Below are positions 6,247 to 13,617 of a DNA stretch of 17,355 nt, piece after piece. The stretch spans positions 1 to 17,355 of the forward strand of contig JAJYHW010000044.1 in the NCBI GenBank assembly GCA_021784535.1, in the 5' to 3' direction. Source of the stretch: a bacterium. Its GTDB lineage: Bacteria > Patescibacteriota > Microgenomatia > Levybacterales > UBA12049. The first letter of the stretch is position 1; every line of letters starts with the position of its first letter. The notes under the pieces are model-generated. The model was given only the letters and a program-made list of their open reading frames with translations. It had not been told where the DNA came from and made no database searches. The translations under genes and the position numbers were made by a program.

Positions 6247-6782
6247 AAAAATTTATTTTATCGGCGATCGTGATCGTCAGTTTTATCAGTTATGCGTTGT
6301 ATATTCAGAAAAAAGGAGTTACTCAGGCTCCTGTTATTGCCTCGACAACAATCGGGAAGAGTCAAGCATATGTCTCGCCGTCAACAGCAATTACGCAAAT
6401 TCCGCCGACTGCTCCCGTATCTCCTGCAATTTCTCAGACCCAGCCGACAGCAACTTCTCAACCAGTTACACCGACAGCTGTACCGCAATCAGGATCGCAA
6501 TATAAAGACGGACAATATACAGGTCCTGCAGCAGATGCGTTTTACGGCAATATACAGGTGAGAGTAACAATCTCTGGCGGTAAAATTACCAACATCGTTT
6601 TTTTGCAGCATCCTGATTATAATAGCTATTCGATTTATGTTAATTCACAAGCAGATCCAATGCTTGCTCAGGAGGCTATTCAAGCGCAATCTGCAAACGT
6701 GAATGCGGTTTCAGGCGCAACGGAATCAAGTCAGGCATTTGTACAATCACTTTCTTCTGCGCTGCAACAGGCAAAGAGTTAA
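6243..6782 (+). CDS. Exported FMN-binding domain protein, second of a tandem pair
   Basis: 179 residues with an N-terminal anchor (about 3-20), a Pro/Thr/Ser/Gln-rich linker (about 28-84) and one FMN_bind domain (about 86-176) with YKDGQYTGP, FYGNIQVRVTISGGKIT and NAVSGATESSQAF (Thr160 as candidate FMN attachment). By manual alignment the domain matches that of the preceding protein at about 62 of 93 positions, so the pair arose by duplication. The linker is far longer than in the first copy, which would let this domain reach further from the membrane. Translation is probably coupled to the first gene through the ATGA overlap; no Shine-Dalgarno is visible. Confidence 0.88.
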   Translation: MKKFILSAIVIVSFISYALYIQKKGVTQAPVIASTTIGKSQAYVSPSTAITQIPPTAPVSPAISQTQPTATSQPVTPTAVPQSGSQYKDGQYTGPAADAFYGNIQVRVTISGGKITNIVFLQHPDYNSYSIYVNSQADPMLAQEAIQAQSANVNAVSGATESSQAFVQSLSSALQQAKS

Positions 6783-6817
6783 GCGACAGGTAAGCTTTAT
6801 GAGTTTTATTGGATAGT

Positions 6818-8335
6818 ATGATGGAATTTATAGATAAATTTTTAGATAAACTGACAATGTACCGGCTGGTACTTTATTATTTACTTCTTTTATTTGTAAT
6901 TGCTTTTGGATATAGCATTATCGGAATACTGCATTTTAATCCGTTTCAGCTAGTCTTTTCAACAGTTTTTTTAGTTATCGTAAGCTGGGTAACGAATAAA
7001 ATATTCTCCAAAACATTTAATGCGCCTGCGAATGTTGAGTCGGTATATATCACATCGCTTATTCTGTCACTGATTATTTCTCCAGCTCACTCTTTTTCAG
7101 GCTACATGTTCCTTTTTTGGGCAGGAGTGCTTAGTATGGCGTCAAAGTACATTTTTGCTATAGGGAAAAAACATATCTTTAATCCCGTCGCAGTAGCAGT
7201 AGTAATTACCGCGCTTACATTGGTTGGTTCCGCGAGCTGGTGGATCGGGACGTTGCCTATGTTGCCATTTGAGCTATTAGGAGTATTGATCGTGAGAAAG
7301 ATCAGAAGAATTGATTTGGTCTTTTATTTTTTTGTCAGCGCTTTTTCTTCAATGCTTTTTTTTACCATCCTGCAGGGAGGAAATATTTTGCAGATATTTC
7401 AGGGAGTTTTTATTGCATCCTCAATTTTTTTCTTTGCATTTGTCATGTTGACAGAGCCGTTGACGACGCCTCCTACGAAAAAATTGCAGGGTATATATGG
7501 AGCATTTGTAGGAATTCTCTTCGCTCCTCAATTTCATATCGGTTCGTTTTATACAACCCCTGAGATAGCACTGGTTCTTGGAAATATTTTTTCTTATGTT
7601 GTAAGTCCGAAAGCAAAACTGATCTCGCCGCTTATGGAAAAACGGAGGATAGGTGCGGATATTTTCGATTTTCTGTTCGCACCAACAAATCCTTTGGCTT
7701 TTTCTCCCGGTCAATATATGGAATGGACATTGCCGCATGAGAAGACTGATTCCCGTGGTAATAGAAGATATTTTACTATCGCCTCATCACCGACAGAGAA
7801 TACTGTACGACTTGGTGTGCGTTTTTATCAGAACGGGAGCAGTTTTAAAAACGCGCTGCTGTCAATGCAACCTAACAGCAAAATTGTCGGAGCTCAAATT
7901 AGTGGGGATTTTACTCTACCGAAAGATAAAAAAAAGAAGCTGGTTTTTCTCGCAGGCGGAATTGGCGTAACACCTTTTCGCAGTATGCTAAAATATCTTT
8001 TAGATAAAAATGAATCTCGTCCGATAGTGATGTTTTATGCGAACAAGCGTATGGATGAGATAGTGTATGTCGATGTTTTTAATCAGGCACAGCGGCAGCT
8101 GGGAGTGAAAATGGTGTATACATTGACTGATAAAGCAGTTTCTCCTCAGGATTGGAGAGGAAGGATTGGTAGAATCGATGCGGCTATGATCCAGCAGGAA
8201 GTTCCTGACTATAAAGAGCGGACATTTTACCTTTCAGGACCACATGCTATGGTTGCTTCTTATGAAAGAGTACTTCGGAGGATGGGGATACCTGAAGCGC
8301 AGATTAAAAAAGATTTCTTTCCAGGATTTGCTTAG
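6818..8335 (+). CDS. RnfD/NqrB-like membrane domain fused to ferredoxin-reductase-like FAD/NAD(P) domain
   Basis: About 505 residues. The first 260 hold several membrane helices with features of RnfD/NqrB proteins: KHIFNPVAVAVVI near residue 120 and MLTEPLTTPPTKKLQGIYGAFVG near 210-232. Residues from 270 on are an FNR-type flavoenzyme: FSPGQYMEW, the FAD motif RRYFTIASSP, the nucleotide site AGGIGVTPFRSML near 386, YLSGPHAMV near 468 and the terminal KKDFFPGF. The likely role is to pass electrons from cytoplasmic NAD(P)H through FAD and the membrane part to the two exported FMN proteins upstream. No SGAT covalent-FMN motif is visible in its own membrane domain. ATG 6818 (or 6821) is preferred over an upstream in-frame TTG at 6809. 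It ends five bases from the convergent kinase gene. Confidence 0.87.
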   Translation: MMEFIDKFLDKLTMYRLVLYYLLLLFVIAFGYSIIGILHFNPFQLVFSTVFLVIVSWVTNKIFSKTFNAPANVESVYITSLILSLIISPAHSFSGYMFLFWAGVLSMASKYIFAIGKKHIFNPVAVAVVITALTLVGSASWWIGTLPMLPFELLGVLIVRKIRRIDLVFYFFVSAFSSMLFFTILQGGNILQIFQGVFIASSIFFFAFVMLTEPLTTPPTKKLQGIYGAFVGILFAPQFHIGSFYTTPEIALVLGNIFSYVVSPKAKLISPLMEKRRIGADIFDFLFAPTNPLAFSPGQYMEWTLPHEKTDSRGNRRYFTIASSPTENTVRLGVRFYQNGSSFKNALLSMQPNSKIVGAQISGDFTLPKDKKKKLVFLAGGIGVTPFRSMLKYLLDKNESRPIVMFYANKRMDEIVYVDVFNQAQRQLGVKMVYTLTDKAVSPQDWRGRIGRIDAAMIQQEVPDYKERTFYLSGPHAMVASYERVLRRMGIPEAQIKKDFFPGFA

Positions 8336-8340
8336 TCAAG

Positions 8341-9306
8341 TTAGTGCATCAATGGAAAGAGCAAAGTGATCGTGGTTCCTTTGCCTACCCTAGATTCCAC
8401 CGTAACAGTTCCATGATGCACTTGGACAATTTGTTTGGCGATTGATAGTCCCAGTCCATAACCTTGTTCAGATCTGGATTCATCTGTGCGATAAAATCTG
8501 TCAAATATTTTTTCCTGTTTTTCTTCCGGGATACCAATACCTGTATCTGTGATTGCTATTTGAGCATGTTCTTTTGTTTTTTTCATTGTGATAGTGATAC
8601 TTCCTTCAGATGTGTATTTAATAGCATTGTCCAGCAAATTGGTATAAAGTCGTTTAAGCAGATGCAGATTACCCTGGATAACGAGATTGGTTTCGGATGG
8701 CTGAAGAATAAGTTGCAATTTTTTTTGTCGTGCTTTGTGCTGAAAATTTGCAATCCGTTCCGTAACGAGTTCTGTAAGATCGATTTGCTCAGTGATAGGA
8801 TTGCTATGTTTGGAGTTTTCTCTACTGAGGTACAATAAATTCTCAACAAGCGTGCTTAAATCATCAACTTCTTCTTTGCTGGATTGAATAACTTTTTGAT
8901 ATTCAGCTGGCGAACGCTTTTTCTTTAATGCGACTTCCATTTCAGCACGGAGAATTGAGAGGGGAGTTCGTAATTCGTGCGAAGCATCGCTGAGGAATTG
9001 TTGTTCACGTTTTCGCGCTTTTTGTACTGGATTAAGAGCATTGCCGGTAAGAAGCCAGGTGATTGCAGGAATTGCTATCAGGAGAATGGTGTCAATCAGA
9101 AGCAAAATAGTGCGTAAATTATCAATGACAATATCGCTTGGCATTTCTTGATAGAATTGAGAGTTTGTAATTTCGAAAAAAGTCTTACTCCTGTCTCCTA
9201 AAAAACTATTCATCCAGGCATAAATACCAAAACTCAAACTCCAAAAAAGCAAAAGAAAAATAGTAGAATAAAATAGTGTCAATCTGATGCGTGCCCGTCG
9301 TATCAT
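8341..9306 (-). CDS. Sensor histidine kinase, OmpR-partner type
   Basis: 321 residues. Two membrane helices (about 9-31 and 65-88) enclose a short outside loop of about 35 residues with no recognisable sensor domain. The HisKA box FLSDASHELRTPLS places the phosphorylated His at 110. The ATPase core shows the N box NLLDNAIKYT, the G1 box DTGIGIPEE, FDRFYR and GYGLGLSIAKQIV, all complete. No HAMP domain is obvious between helix two and the H box. It lies four bases after the response regulator with a GAAAGGG Shine-Dalgarno near the end of that gene, so both come from one mRNA. A loop this short often senses membrane or envelope state; its signal here is unknown. Confidence 0.95.
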   Translation of the reverse strand: MIRRARIRLTLFYSTIFLLLFWSLSFGIYAWMNSFLGDRSKTFFEITNSQFYQEMPSDIVIDNLRTILLLIDTILLIAIPAITWLLTGNALNPVQKARKREQQFLSDASHELRTPLSILRAEMEVALKKKRSPAEYQKVIQSSKEEVDDLSTLVENLLYLSRENSKHSNPITEQIDLTELVTERIANFQHKARQKKLQLILQPSETNLVIQGNLHLLKRLYTNLLDNAIKYTSEGSITITMKKTKEHAQIAITDTGIGIPEEKQEKIFDRFYRTDESRSEQGYGLGLSIAKQIVQVHHGTVTVESRVGKGTTITLLFPLMH

Positions 9307-9310
9307 CTTA

Positions 9311-9982
9311 TTACCCTTTCATAGTATATCCTAGGCCCCGAATAGTATAGATCAGCTCTTTATCGTGAGGTGATGTCTGTAATTTTTTTCGTAAATATTT
9401 AATATAGGTTTCGACAATATTTGAAATCCCTTCATAATGGTAGTCCCAGACGTGTTCAAGTAATTGAGATTTGGAAAGAATTGTATTGGGATGACGCATA
9501 AAGTATTCCAGAAGCATATATTCTTTTGCAGTAAGAGTAATTGTTTGCGAGCCTCTTGTAACCATTTTAGTTGAAGGATCAAGTGTGACGTCTGCAAGAG
9601 AAAGGACAACGGGATCCGCTTTATTGCCGCGGCGCAAAAGAGCACGGATACGAGCAGAGATTTCTTCTATTGAAAATGGTTTGGTAACATAATCATCTGC
9701 TCCAGCATCAAGTCCGGCAATTTTATCTTCTATATCGTCTCTTGCAGTCAGGATAAGAATTGGAATATTTTTGTTTTCGCTTCTAATACGTCTACATACT
9801 GTTATTCCATCAAGTTCAGGTATCATCAGGTCTAAAATAATACAGTCATAGGAGTTAACAGATGCCTTATATTCTCCTTCTTTGCCGTCAAAAGCAAGAT
9901 CAATGTTATACAGATCTTCTTCGAGCCCTTTTTTCAGTATTGCAGCAATTTTCTTTTCGTCTTCTATAACAAGTATCTGCAT
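9311..9982 (-). CDS. OmpR/PhoB-family response regulator
   Basis: 223 residues, full length. The receiver domain (1-118) has acidic residues Glu7/Asp8, phospho-acceptor Asp51 in ILDLMIPELDG, Thr79 in LTARDD and Lys101 in VTKPFS. The C-terminal winged helix (about 128-222) has LTAKEYMLLEYF, LLEHVWDY, the recognition helix NIVETYIKYLRKKL and the wing IYTIRGLGYTM. It is the first gene of a two-gene operon with the kinase. The operon points toward the flavin module, so that module is a possible target, but no shared direct repeats were identified to prove it. Confidence 0.96.
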   Translation of the reverse strand: MQILVIEDEKKIAAILKKGLEEDLYNIDLAFDGKEGEYKASVNSYDCIILDLMIPELDGITVCRRIRSENKNIPILILTARDDIEDKIAGLDAGADDYVTKPFSIEEISARIRALLRRGNKADPVVLSLADVTLDPSTKMVTRGSQTITLTAKEYMLLEYFMRHPNTILSKSQLLEHVWDYHYEGISNIVETYIKYLRKKLQTSPHDKELIYTIRGLGYTMKG

Positions 9983-9989
9983 AGAGTTT

Positions 9990-10000
9990 ATTATATACCA
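9990..10000 (-). promoter_or_regulatory. Promoter of the two-component operon, leaderless type
   Basis: TATAAT at 9995-9990 on the minus strand with seven bases (AAACTCT) before the ATG at 9982. TGG directly before TATATA (10000-9992) could also act as an extended -10. No clear -35 and no Shine-Dalgarno were found. Confidence 0.55.
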
Positions 10001-10064
10001 AAATCTTTTGTAGGTATTACCTGCTTCTTACAACTTTTTATAAGTATTTCTTACATCGACGCAG

Positions 10065-10182
10065 TATAGTAAACAAGATCATTGAGAAAAGATCTTTATG
10101 GCACGCAGAGCAATAGATAGGCAAACCCGCCCGCTTGTTTCTAAGGCAGCGAGAGACAACAATAGGCGGGATTTGTCTTTTT
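10065..10182 (+). other. Structured intergenic element, possible small RNA ending in a terminator-like hairpin
   Basis: Between the regulator operon start and the lysozyme-like gene stop lies DNA with two hairpins. One is AAGATC (10075-10080) with GATCTT (10091-10096). The larger one pairs CAAACCCGCC (10122-10131) with GGCGGG-a-TTTG (10165-10175) and inside it TTGTTTCT with AGAGACAA, loop AAGGCAGCG. The inner stem holds a G-U pair only if plus-strand RNA is made, and a TCTTTTT tail follows on that strand. TATAGT at 10065-10070 could be a -10 but the -35 is poor. It may be a short RNA, or simply the 3' region of the minus-strand gene. Confidence 0.3.
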
Positions 10183-10237
10183 AAGGCACCAGTGCTTGGT
10201 AAATTTGCTTTTTGCAAGAGATTTGAATATAAATGCA

Positions 10238-10876
10238 TTAGTGGCAGTTTGGCCAGGCATTTTCTCTTCCTTGTGAAAGCATAAATGCAGCAGTTCTAAT
10301 AGCTTCTTTTGCATTTTTTCGAAGTTCTGGATTAGGATCAAGTTTCATCATATTCCTTGTAGATTCCCATGTTCCTTCGGAAAACTGGAACATACCCGCA
10401 TAGGTACCGGTATCAGACGTCGTATTGAATCCTGATTCGCATTTTGCGATTTTCTTTAATTCATTTTCGCTAACGTTATAGGCAGTGCTGTATTTGCCGA
10501 AAAGTGTCTCAATGTCTACTATTCCTGCGCTCGTTGGTTGTGGCACTATCGTGACTGTTGGTACAGATGCCGCAGTGGGGGAAATCTTAAATGAAGCTTG
10601 TATGATTGAGGGAGTTGGCTGCTGTGCAAGATAAATTGTTGGAGTCGGTAAAGGTTGTTTTGTTTGTTGTTTTTTTAGTGCTTTTGCAGAAAAAACCGGC
10701 AAAGCGTTATAAATTGTTGGTGTTGGAATTGGCAGGGTTGGCATCGCAGCCTGCGACTGCTGCAATGGTTGTCGGATTGATGTTCCTTGTGCGTTTGCCA
10801 TCGTCTGGAAAACAATACTAAAAAAACCAAATGAGAAAAGTGAAAGCAAGAAATACCCTGACAGTTTTCTTCGCAT
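10238..10876 (-). CDS. Secreted lysozyme/transglycosylase-like protein (Rpf/SLT fold)
   Basis: 212 residues. An N-terminal signal peptide (Arg-Arg-Lys, hydrophobic 8-28, ending near ANAQG) is followed by a Pro/Thr/Gln-rich linker (about 32-118) containing the motif PTPTIY twice, and a C-terminal lysozyme-like domain (about 120-212). Its start NELKKIAKCESGFN carries the likely catalytic Glu147; GTYAGMFQFSEGTWES and the terminal WPNCH are typical of the small peptidoglycan-cleaving domains of many secreted bacterial proteins. Cys146 and Cys211 are well placed for a disulfide. It should cut or remodel cell-wall glycan, of its own or another cell. Single gene with its own promoter, divergent from the GH15 gene. 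Confidence 0.85.
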   Translation of the reverse strand: MRRKLSGYFLLSLFSFGFFSIVFQTMANAQGTSIRQPLQQSQAAMPTLPIPTPTIYNALPVFSAKALKKQQTKQPLPTPTIYLAQQPTPSIIQASFKISPTAASVPTVTIVPQPTSAGIVDIETLFGKYSTAYNVSENELKKIAKCESGFNTTSDTGTYAGMFQFSEGTWESTRNMMKLDPNPELRKNAKEAIRTAAFMLSQGRENAWPNCH

Positions 10877-10882
10877 GTTTTT

Positions 10883-10911
10883 ATGCTAGCAAGTATTTAG
10901 TGTTTTGTGAA
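10883..10911 (-). promoter_or_regulatory. Promoter of the lysozyme-like gene, leaderless type
   Basis: TTCACA (10911-10906, 5 of 6) and TAGCAT (10888-10883, 4 of 6) separated by exactly 17 bases; six bases (AAAAAC) separate the -10 from the ATG at 10876. The same six bases follow the -10 of the PEP-synthase-like gene. Confidence 0.6.
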
Positions 10912-10959
10912 GTATAAAAACGCTATCGAAAGGTATCAGTCTGGTATAGTTACTTATTT

Positions 10960-10968
10960 TGTTATAAT
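10960..10968 (+). promoter_or_regulatory. Extended -10 promoter of the GH15 gene
   Basis: TGT-TATAAT (10960-10968) is a perfect extended -10. Eight bases follow before the ATG at 10977 and no Shine-Dalgarno is present, so the mRNA would have a leader of zero to two bases. Confidence 0.65.
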
Positions 10969-10976
10969 AAAAAATA

Positions 10977-12797
10977 ATGCCTCAGAAAAATTATCAGACA
11001 ACAATAGAAGATTATTTTCTCGTCGGAGATCTTCATTCTGCCGCGCTTGTTTCAAAAACAGGTTCAATCGATTGGCTTTGTCTTCCGCATTTTGACAGTC
11101 CGAGTATTTTTGCAAAACTTCTTGATGATAAAGGAGGTTTTTTTGCACTTGATACCAGCGGGTTTGACGTGAAGTCGTACTATATCAATAATACCGCAAT
11201 TTTAGAAACTGTCGTTCAAAAAGACAAAACTGAGGTTTCGATAAAAGATTTTATGGTACCGCAGCCGAAGTATCCTTGTCGGGAGCATTATTTAGTTCGA
11301 AAGCTGACCGGCATCAAGGGAAATGTAACGCTTCATTTTTCTTTTTCTCCCCGACCTGAGTATGCGCAATCAGTTCCCGGCCTCTTTTATGATTACAAGA
11401 CACACAGTATAGATGTGCAATTGGAAGAAAAAGCAACGTTACGCTTATACCTGCCTGAGAAGGCGCAAATTTCACCCGGAAAGGGCTTTGCGGAAATTAG
11501 TATTCACATCGCAGAAGGGGAAATATGCGAAATGAGACTTGAATATGTTCGGTTGGATCATGTGTATGAAGAAACCGAATTTACCTCAGGGCTTGAAGAT
11601 CATACGACGCGTTTTTGGGAAAAGTGGCTTGCAAAAGGAAACTTTTTTCCTTTATATGAAGATCTTTTAAAACGATCAGCAATCACACTGAAGCTTTTAC
11701 AGTTCTATCCAACCGGTGCTATCGTGGCTGCACCGACCACTTCGCTTCCTGAAGAATTAGGCGGGGATCGGAATTGGGATTATCGATACGTGTGGGTACG
11801 GGATGCAACATTTAGTTTGTATGCATTTCATGTATTGGGATTTCAAGAAGAGGCTGAAAAATTTTTCGCATTTTTGCAAACAATTGCTGAACAATCTGCT
11901 GAAAAAGCATTTAGGACGTCTCTTGTCTACACAATTGAAGGCAAGCCTGTTCCTCACGAAAAAATTTTATCATACATGCAAGGATATCAAGGATCACGGC
12001 CGGTCAGAGTCGGGAATAATGCGACGTTACAATTTCAGCTTGATGTGTATGGAGCACTGATTGATGCACATTATTTTGCTGATAAACGCGGGATGCATAA
12101 TTTGGAAATTGAAAAATCACTTATTCTTAATTTGGTTAAACAAATTGAAGTAAATTGGCAAAAGAAAGATCGGGGAATTTGGGAGGTGCGTACCGGAGAT
12201 TATCAGTTTACTTACAGCAAAGTGATGGCATGGGTGGGAGTAAATCGTGCATTGCGGATGGGGAAACGTCTGAAGATGACAGCCACAGAAATTGAATGGC
12301 TAAGTGCTTTAGAGAAGAAAATCAAATCATGGATTTGGGAAAACTGTTATGATGCAGAAAAAGGGATCTTGAAGCAAACTGCTGGCACAGAGAATCAGGA
12401 CGCAACAAATTTTCTTTTTGTCCTGTTGCAATTTTTAGATAAATATGACCCAAAAACGACCACTATTATCGAAAATACAAAAAGACAGCTTGTAAAGAAT
12501 GATATTTTCGTATATCGGTATCTCAATGAAGACGGTACTCCTCGTGGAGAAGGAGCGTTTCTCCTTTGTACATTTTGGTATATTTCAGCACTTGCGATCA
12601 TCGGTGAGACAACAAAAGCGCGTGGGCTTTTCCACACGTTTTCGTCATATATAAATGAACAAGGGTTACTCGCCGAAGAAATAGATGTGAATTCAGGGAA
12701 ATATCTTGGCAATTATCCGCAAGCATTCTCACACTTGGGACTTATTATGGTAGCATATTATATCTCACGTTATTCCAAAGAGGATTATCATGAATAA
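10977..12797 (+). CDS. GH15 glucoamylase / trehalase-like glycoside hydrolase
   Basis: 606 residues, the usual length of bacterial GH15 proteins made of an N-terminal beta-sandwich and a C-terminal (alpha/alpha)6 barrel. The N-terminus DYFLVGDLHSAALV..GSIDWLCLPHFDSPSIF is the family hallmark. Barrel motifs are GDRNWDYRYVWVRDA near residue 262, GIWEVRTGDYQFTYSKVMAWVG near 399 with the likely acid Glu in WEVR, and LLAEEIDVNSGKYLGNYPQAFSHLGL near 565 with the likely base Glu. There is no signal peptide, so it works inside the cell on stored alpha-glucan, maltooligosaccharides or trehalose; these cannot be separated by sequence reading alone. Its end overlaps the convergent hydrolase gene by ten bases. 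Confidence 0.92.
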   Translation: MPQKNYQTTIEDYFLVGDLHSAALVSKTGSIDWLCLPHFDSPSIFAKLLDDKGGFFALDTSGFDVKSYYINNTAILETVVQKDKTEVSIKDFMVPQPKYPCREHYLVRKLTGIKGNVTLHFSFSPRPEYAQSVPGLFYDYKTHSIDVQLEEKATLRLYLPEKAQISPGKGFAEISIHIAEGEICEMRLEYVRLDHVYEETEFTSGLEDHTTRFWEKWLAKGNFFPLYEDLLKRSAITLKLLQFYPTGAIVAAPTTSLPEELGGDRNWDYRYVWVRDATFSLYAFHVLGFQEEAEKFFAFLQTIAEQSAEKAFRTSLVYTIEGKPVPHEKILSYMQGYQGSRPVRVGNNATLQFQLDVYGALIDAHYFADKRGMHNLEIEKSLILNLVKQIEVNWQKKDRGIWEVRTGDYQFTYSKVMAWVGVNRALRMGKRLKMTATEIEWLSALEKKIKSWIWENCYDAEKGILKQTAGTENQDATNFLFVLLQFLDKYDPKTTTIIENTKRQLVKNDIFVYRYLNEDGTPRGEGAFLLCTFWYISALAIIGETTKARGLFHTFSSYINEQGLLAEEIDVNSGKYLGNYPQAFSHLGLIMVAYYISRYSKEDYHE

Positions 12798-13561
12798 TCT
12801 TTAGTAAAAAAATTGACAATCATTTTTGTAACCTGCGTTTCAAATGGCTTTTCATGGAAACCATGTTCTGAGCCTTCTATTTTTTCAAAATGTTTTTGCT
12901 TATTTGGGAGGTTTTGAAAACACTTGTACGTATCTTGGAAGGCTACTTTGTTATCTTTATCTCCATGAACAATGAACAAGGGATTCGTGTATGCTTTTAA
13001 GGTTTCATAAGGATGATAAATAGACATCTCTTCAAATAATTTTCGACCTACTTTAAATTTCCTGCTCCCAATAGCGATAAATCCTTCTCTGTCAATCCGA
13101 TCAAAGACATCTTCAAAAGACTTCTTTGCCCATGGAGTAGTAGGCTTGAGAAAGCCTTTCTCATAGTCCAGTACCGGATTTGCCAGAAAAAGTTTTTGGA
13201 TAAGACTTGGGTGTTGTCCTGCAAATAAGGCGGCTATACTCCCTCCAAAACTCGCTCCTGCCAATCCAATAAACATATATTTATCTTTTCGTACAAAATC
13301 AATTATTGCTCCTAAATCACAAAGCTCATTTGCAATAGTAACATCTTTTTCGGATTGACCTTGGCTTTGACCATGACCTCTAAAATCAAATCGCAGGGTT
13401 GAGAATCCAACTGTTTGTAGTTTTTTATCTGCCCGAACAAAAATACCTTCATTATCTTTATCAACGGTTATTCCGTGAGCAAAGATAATAACCCCTTTTG
13501 CTTTATCTGTTTTATGATAGGAAATAGTAAGTTCGAAATTATCTTTGGTTTTGATTTTCAT
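12788..13561 (-). CDS. Alpha/beta hydrolase (esterase/lipase-like)
   Basis: 257 residues, one alpha/beta hydrolase fold. GVIIFAHGITVDKD near 23-36 is the oxyanion-hole strand, FDFRGHGQSQG follows, the nucleophile elbow is GASFGG (Ser104), the acid lies in HGDKDN (Asp203, or Asp201) and the base is His233 in SEHGF, so the triad is complete. No signal peptide. The small cap region (about 135-185) is not informative for substrate; carboxylesterase or acyl hydrolase are both possible. It has its own leaderless-type promoter and overlaps the GH15 gene tail to tail. Confidence 0.9.
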   Translation of the reverse strand: MKIKTKDNFELTISYHKTDKAKGVIIFAHGITVDKDNEGIFVRADKKLQTVGFSTLRFDFRGHGQSQGQSEKDVTIANELCDLGAIIDFVRKDKYMFIGLAGASFGGSIAALFAGQHPSLIQKLFLANPVLDYEKGFLKPTTPWAKKSFEDVFDRIDREGFIAIGSRKFKVGRKLFEEMSIYHPYETLKAYTNPLFIVHGDKDNKVAFQDTYKCFQNLPNKQKHFEKIEGSEHGFHEKPFETQVTKMIVNFFTKDYS

Positions 13562-13567
13562 GACACA

Positions 13568-13596
13568 ATTTTATCAGAAAGTGCACAATATGTCAT
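13568..13596 (-). promoter_or_regulatory. Promoter of the alpha/beta hydrolase gene, leaderless type
   Basis: ATGACA (13596-13591, 5 of 6), a 17-base spacer that ends in TGA, then TAAAAT (13573-13568), which makes an extended -10; six bases (TGTGTC) separate it from the ATG at 13561. Confidence 0.65.
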
Positions 13597-13617
13597 TTTT
13601 TGTAAAAGCACGCTTCT

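Noticed and set aside
6809..6817. TTG at 6809 as start of the RnfD-FNR fusion
   Set aside because: Two ATG codons follow within 12 bases and the extra residues add no recognisable feature.
10038..10341. Two 66-residue minus-strand frames downstream of and overlapping the lysozyme-like gene
   Set aside because: They run through the hairpins and the end of a well-supported gene, show no family pattern and have no start signals.
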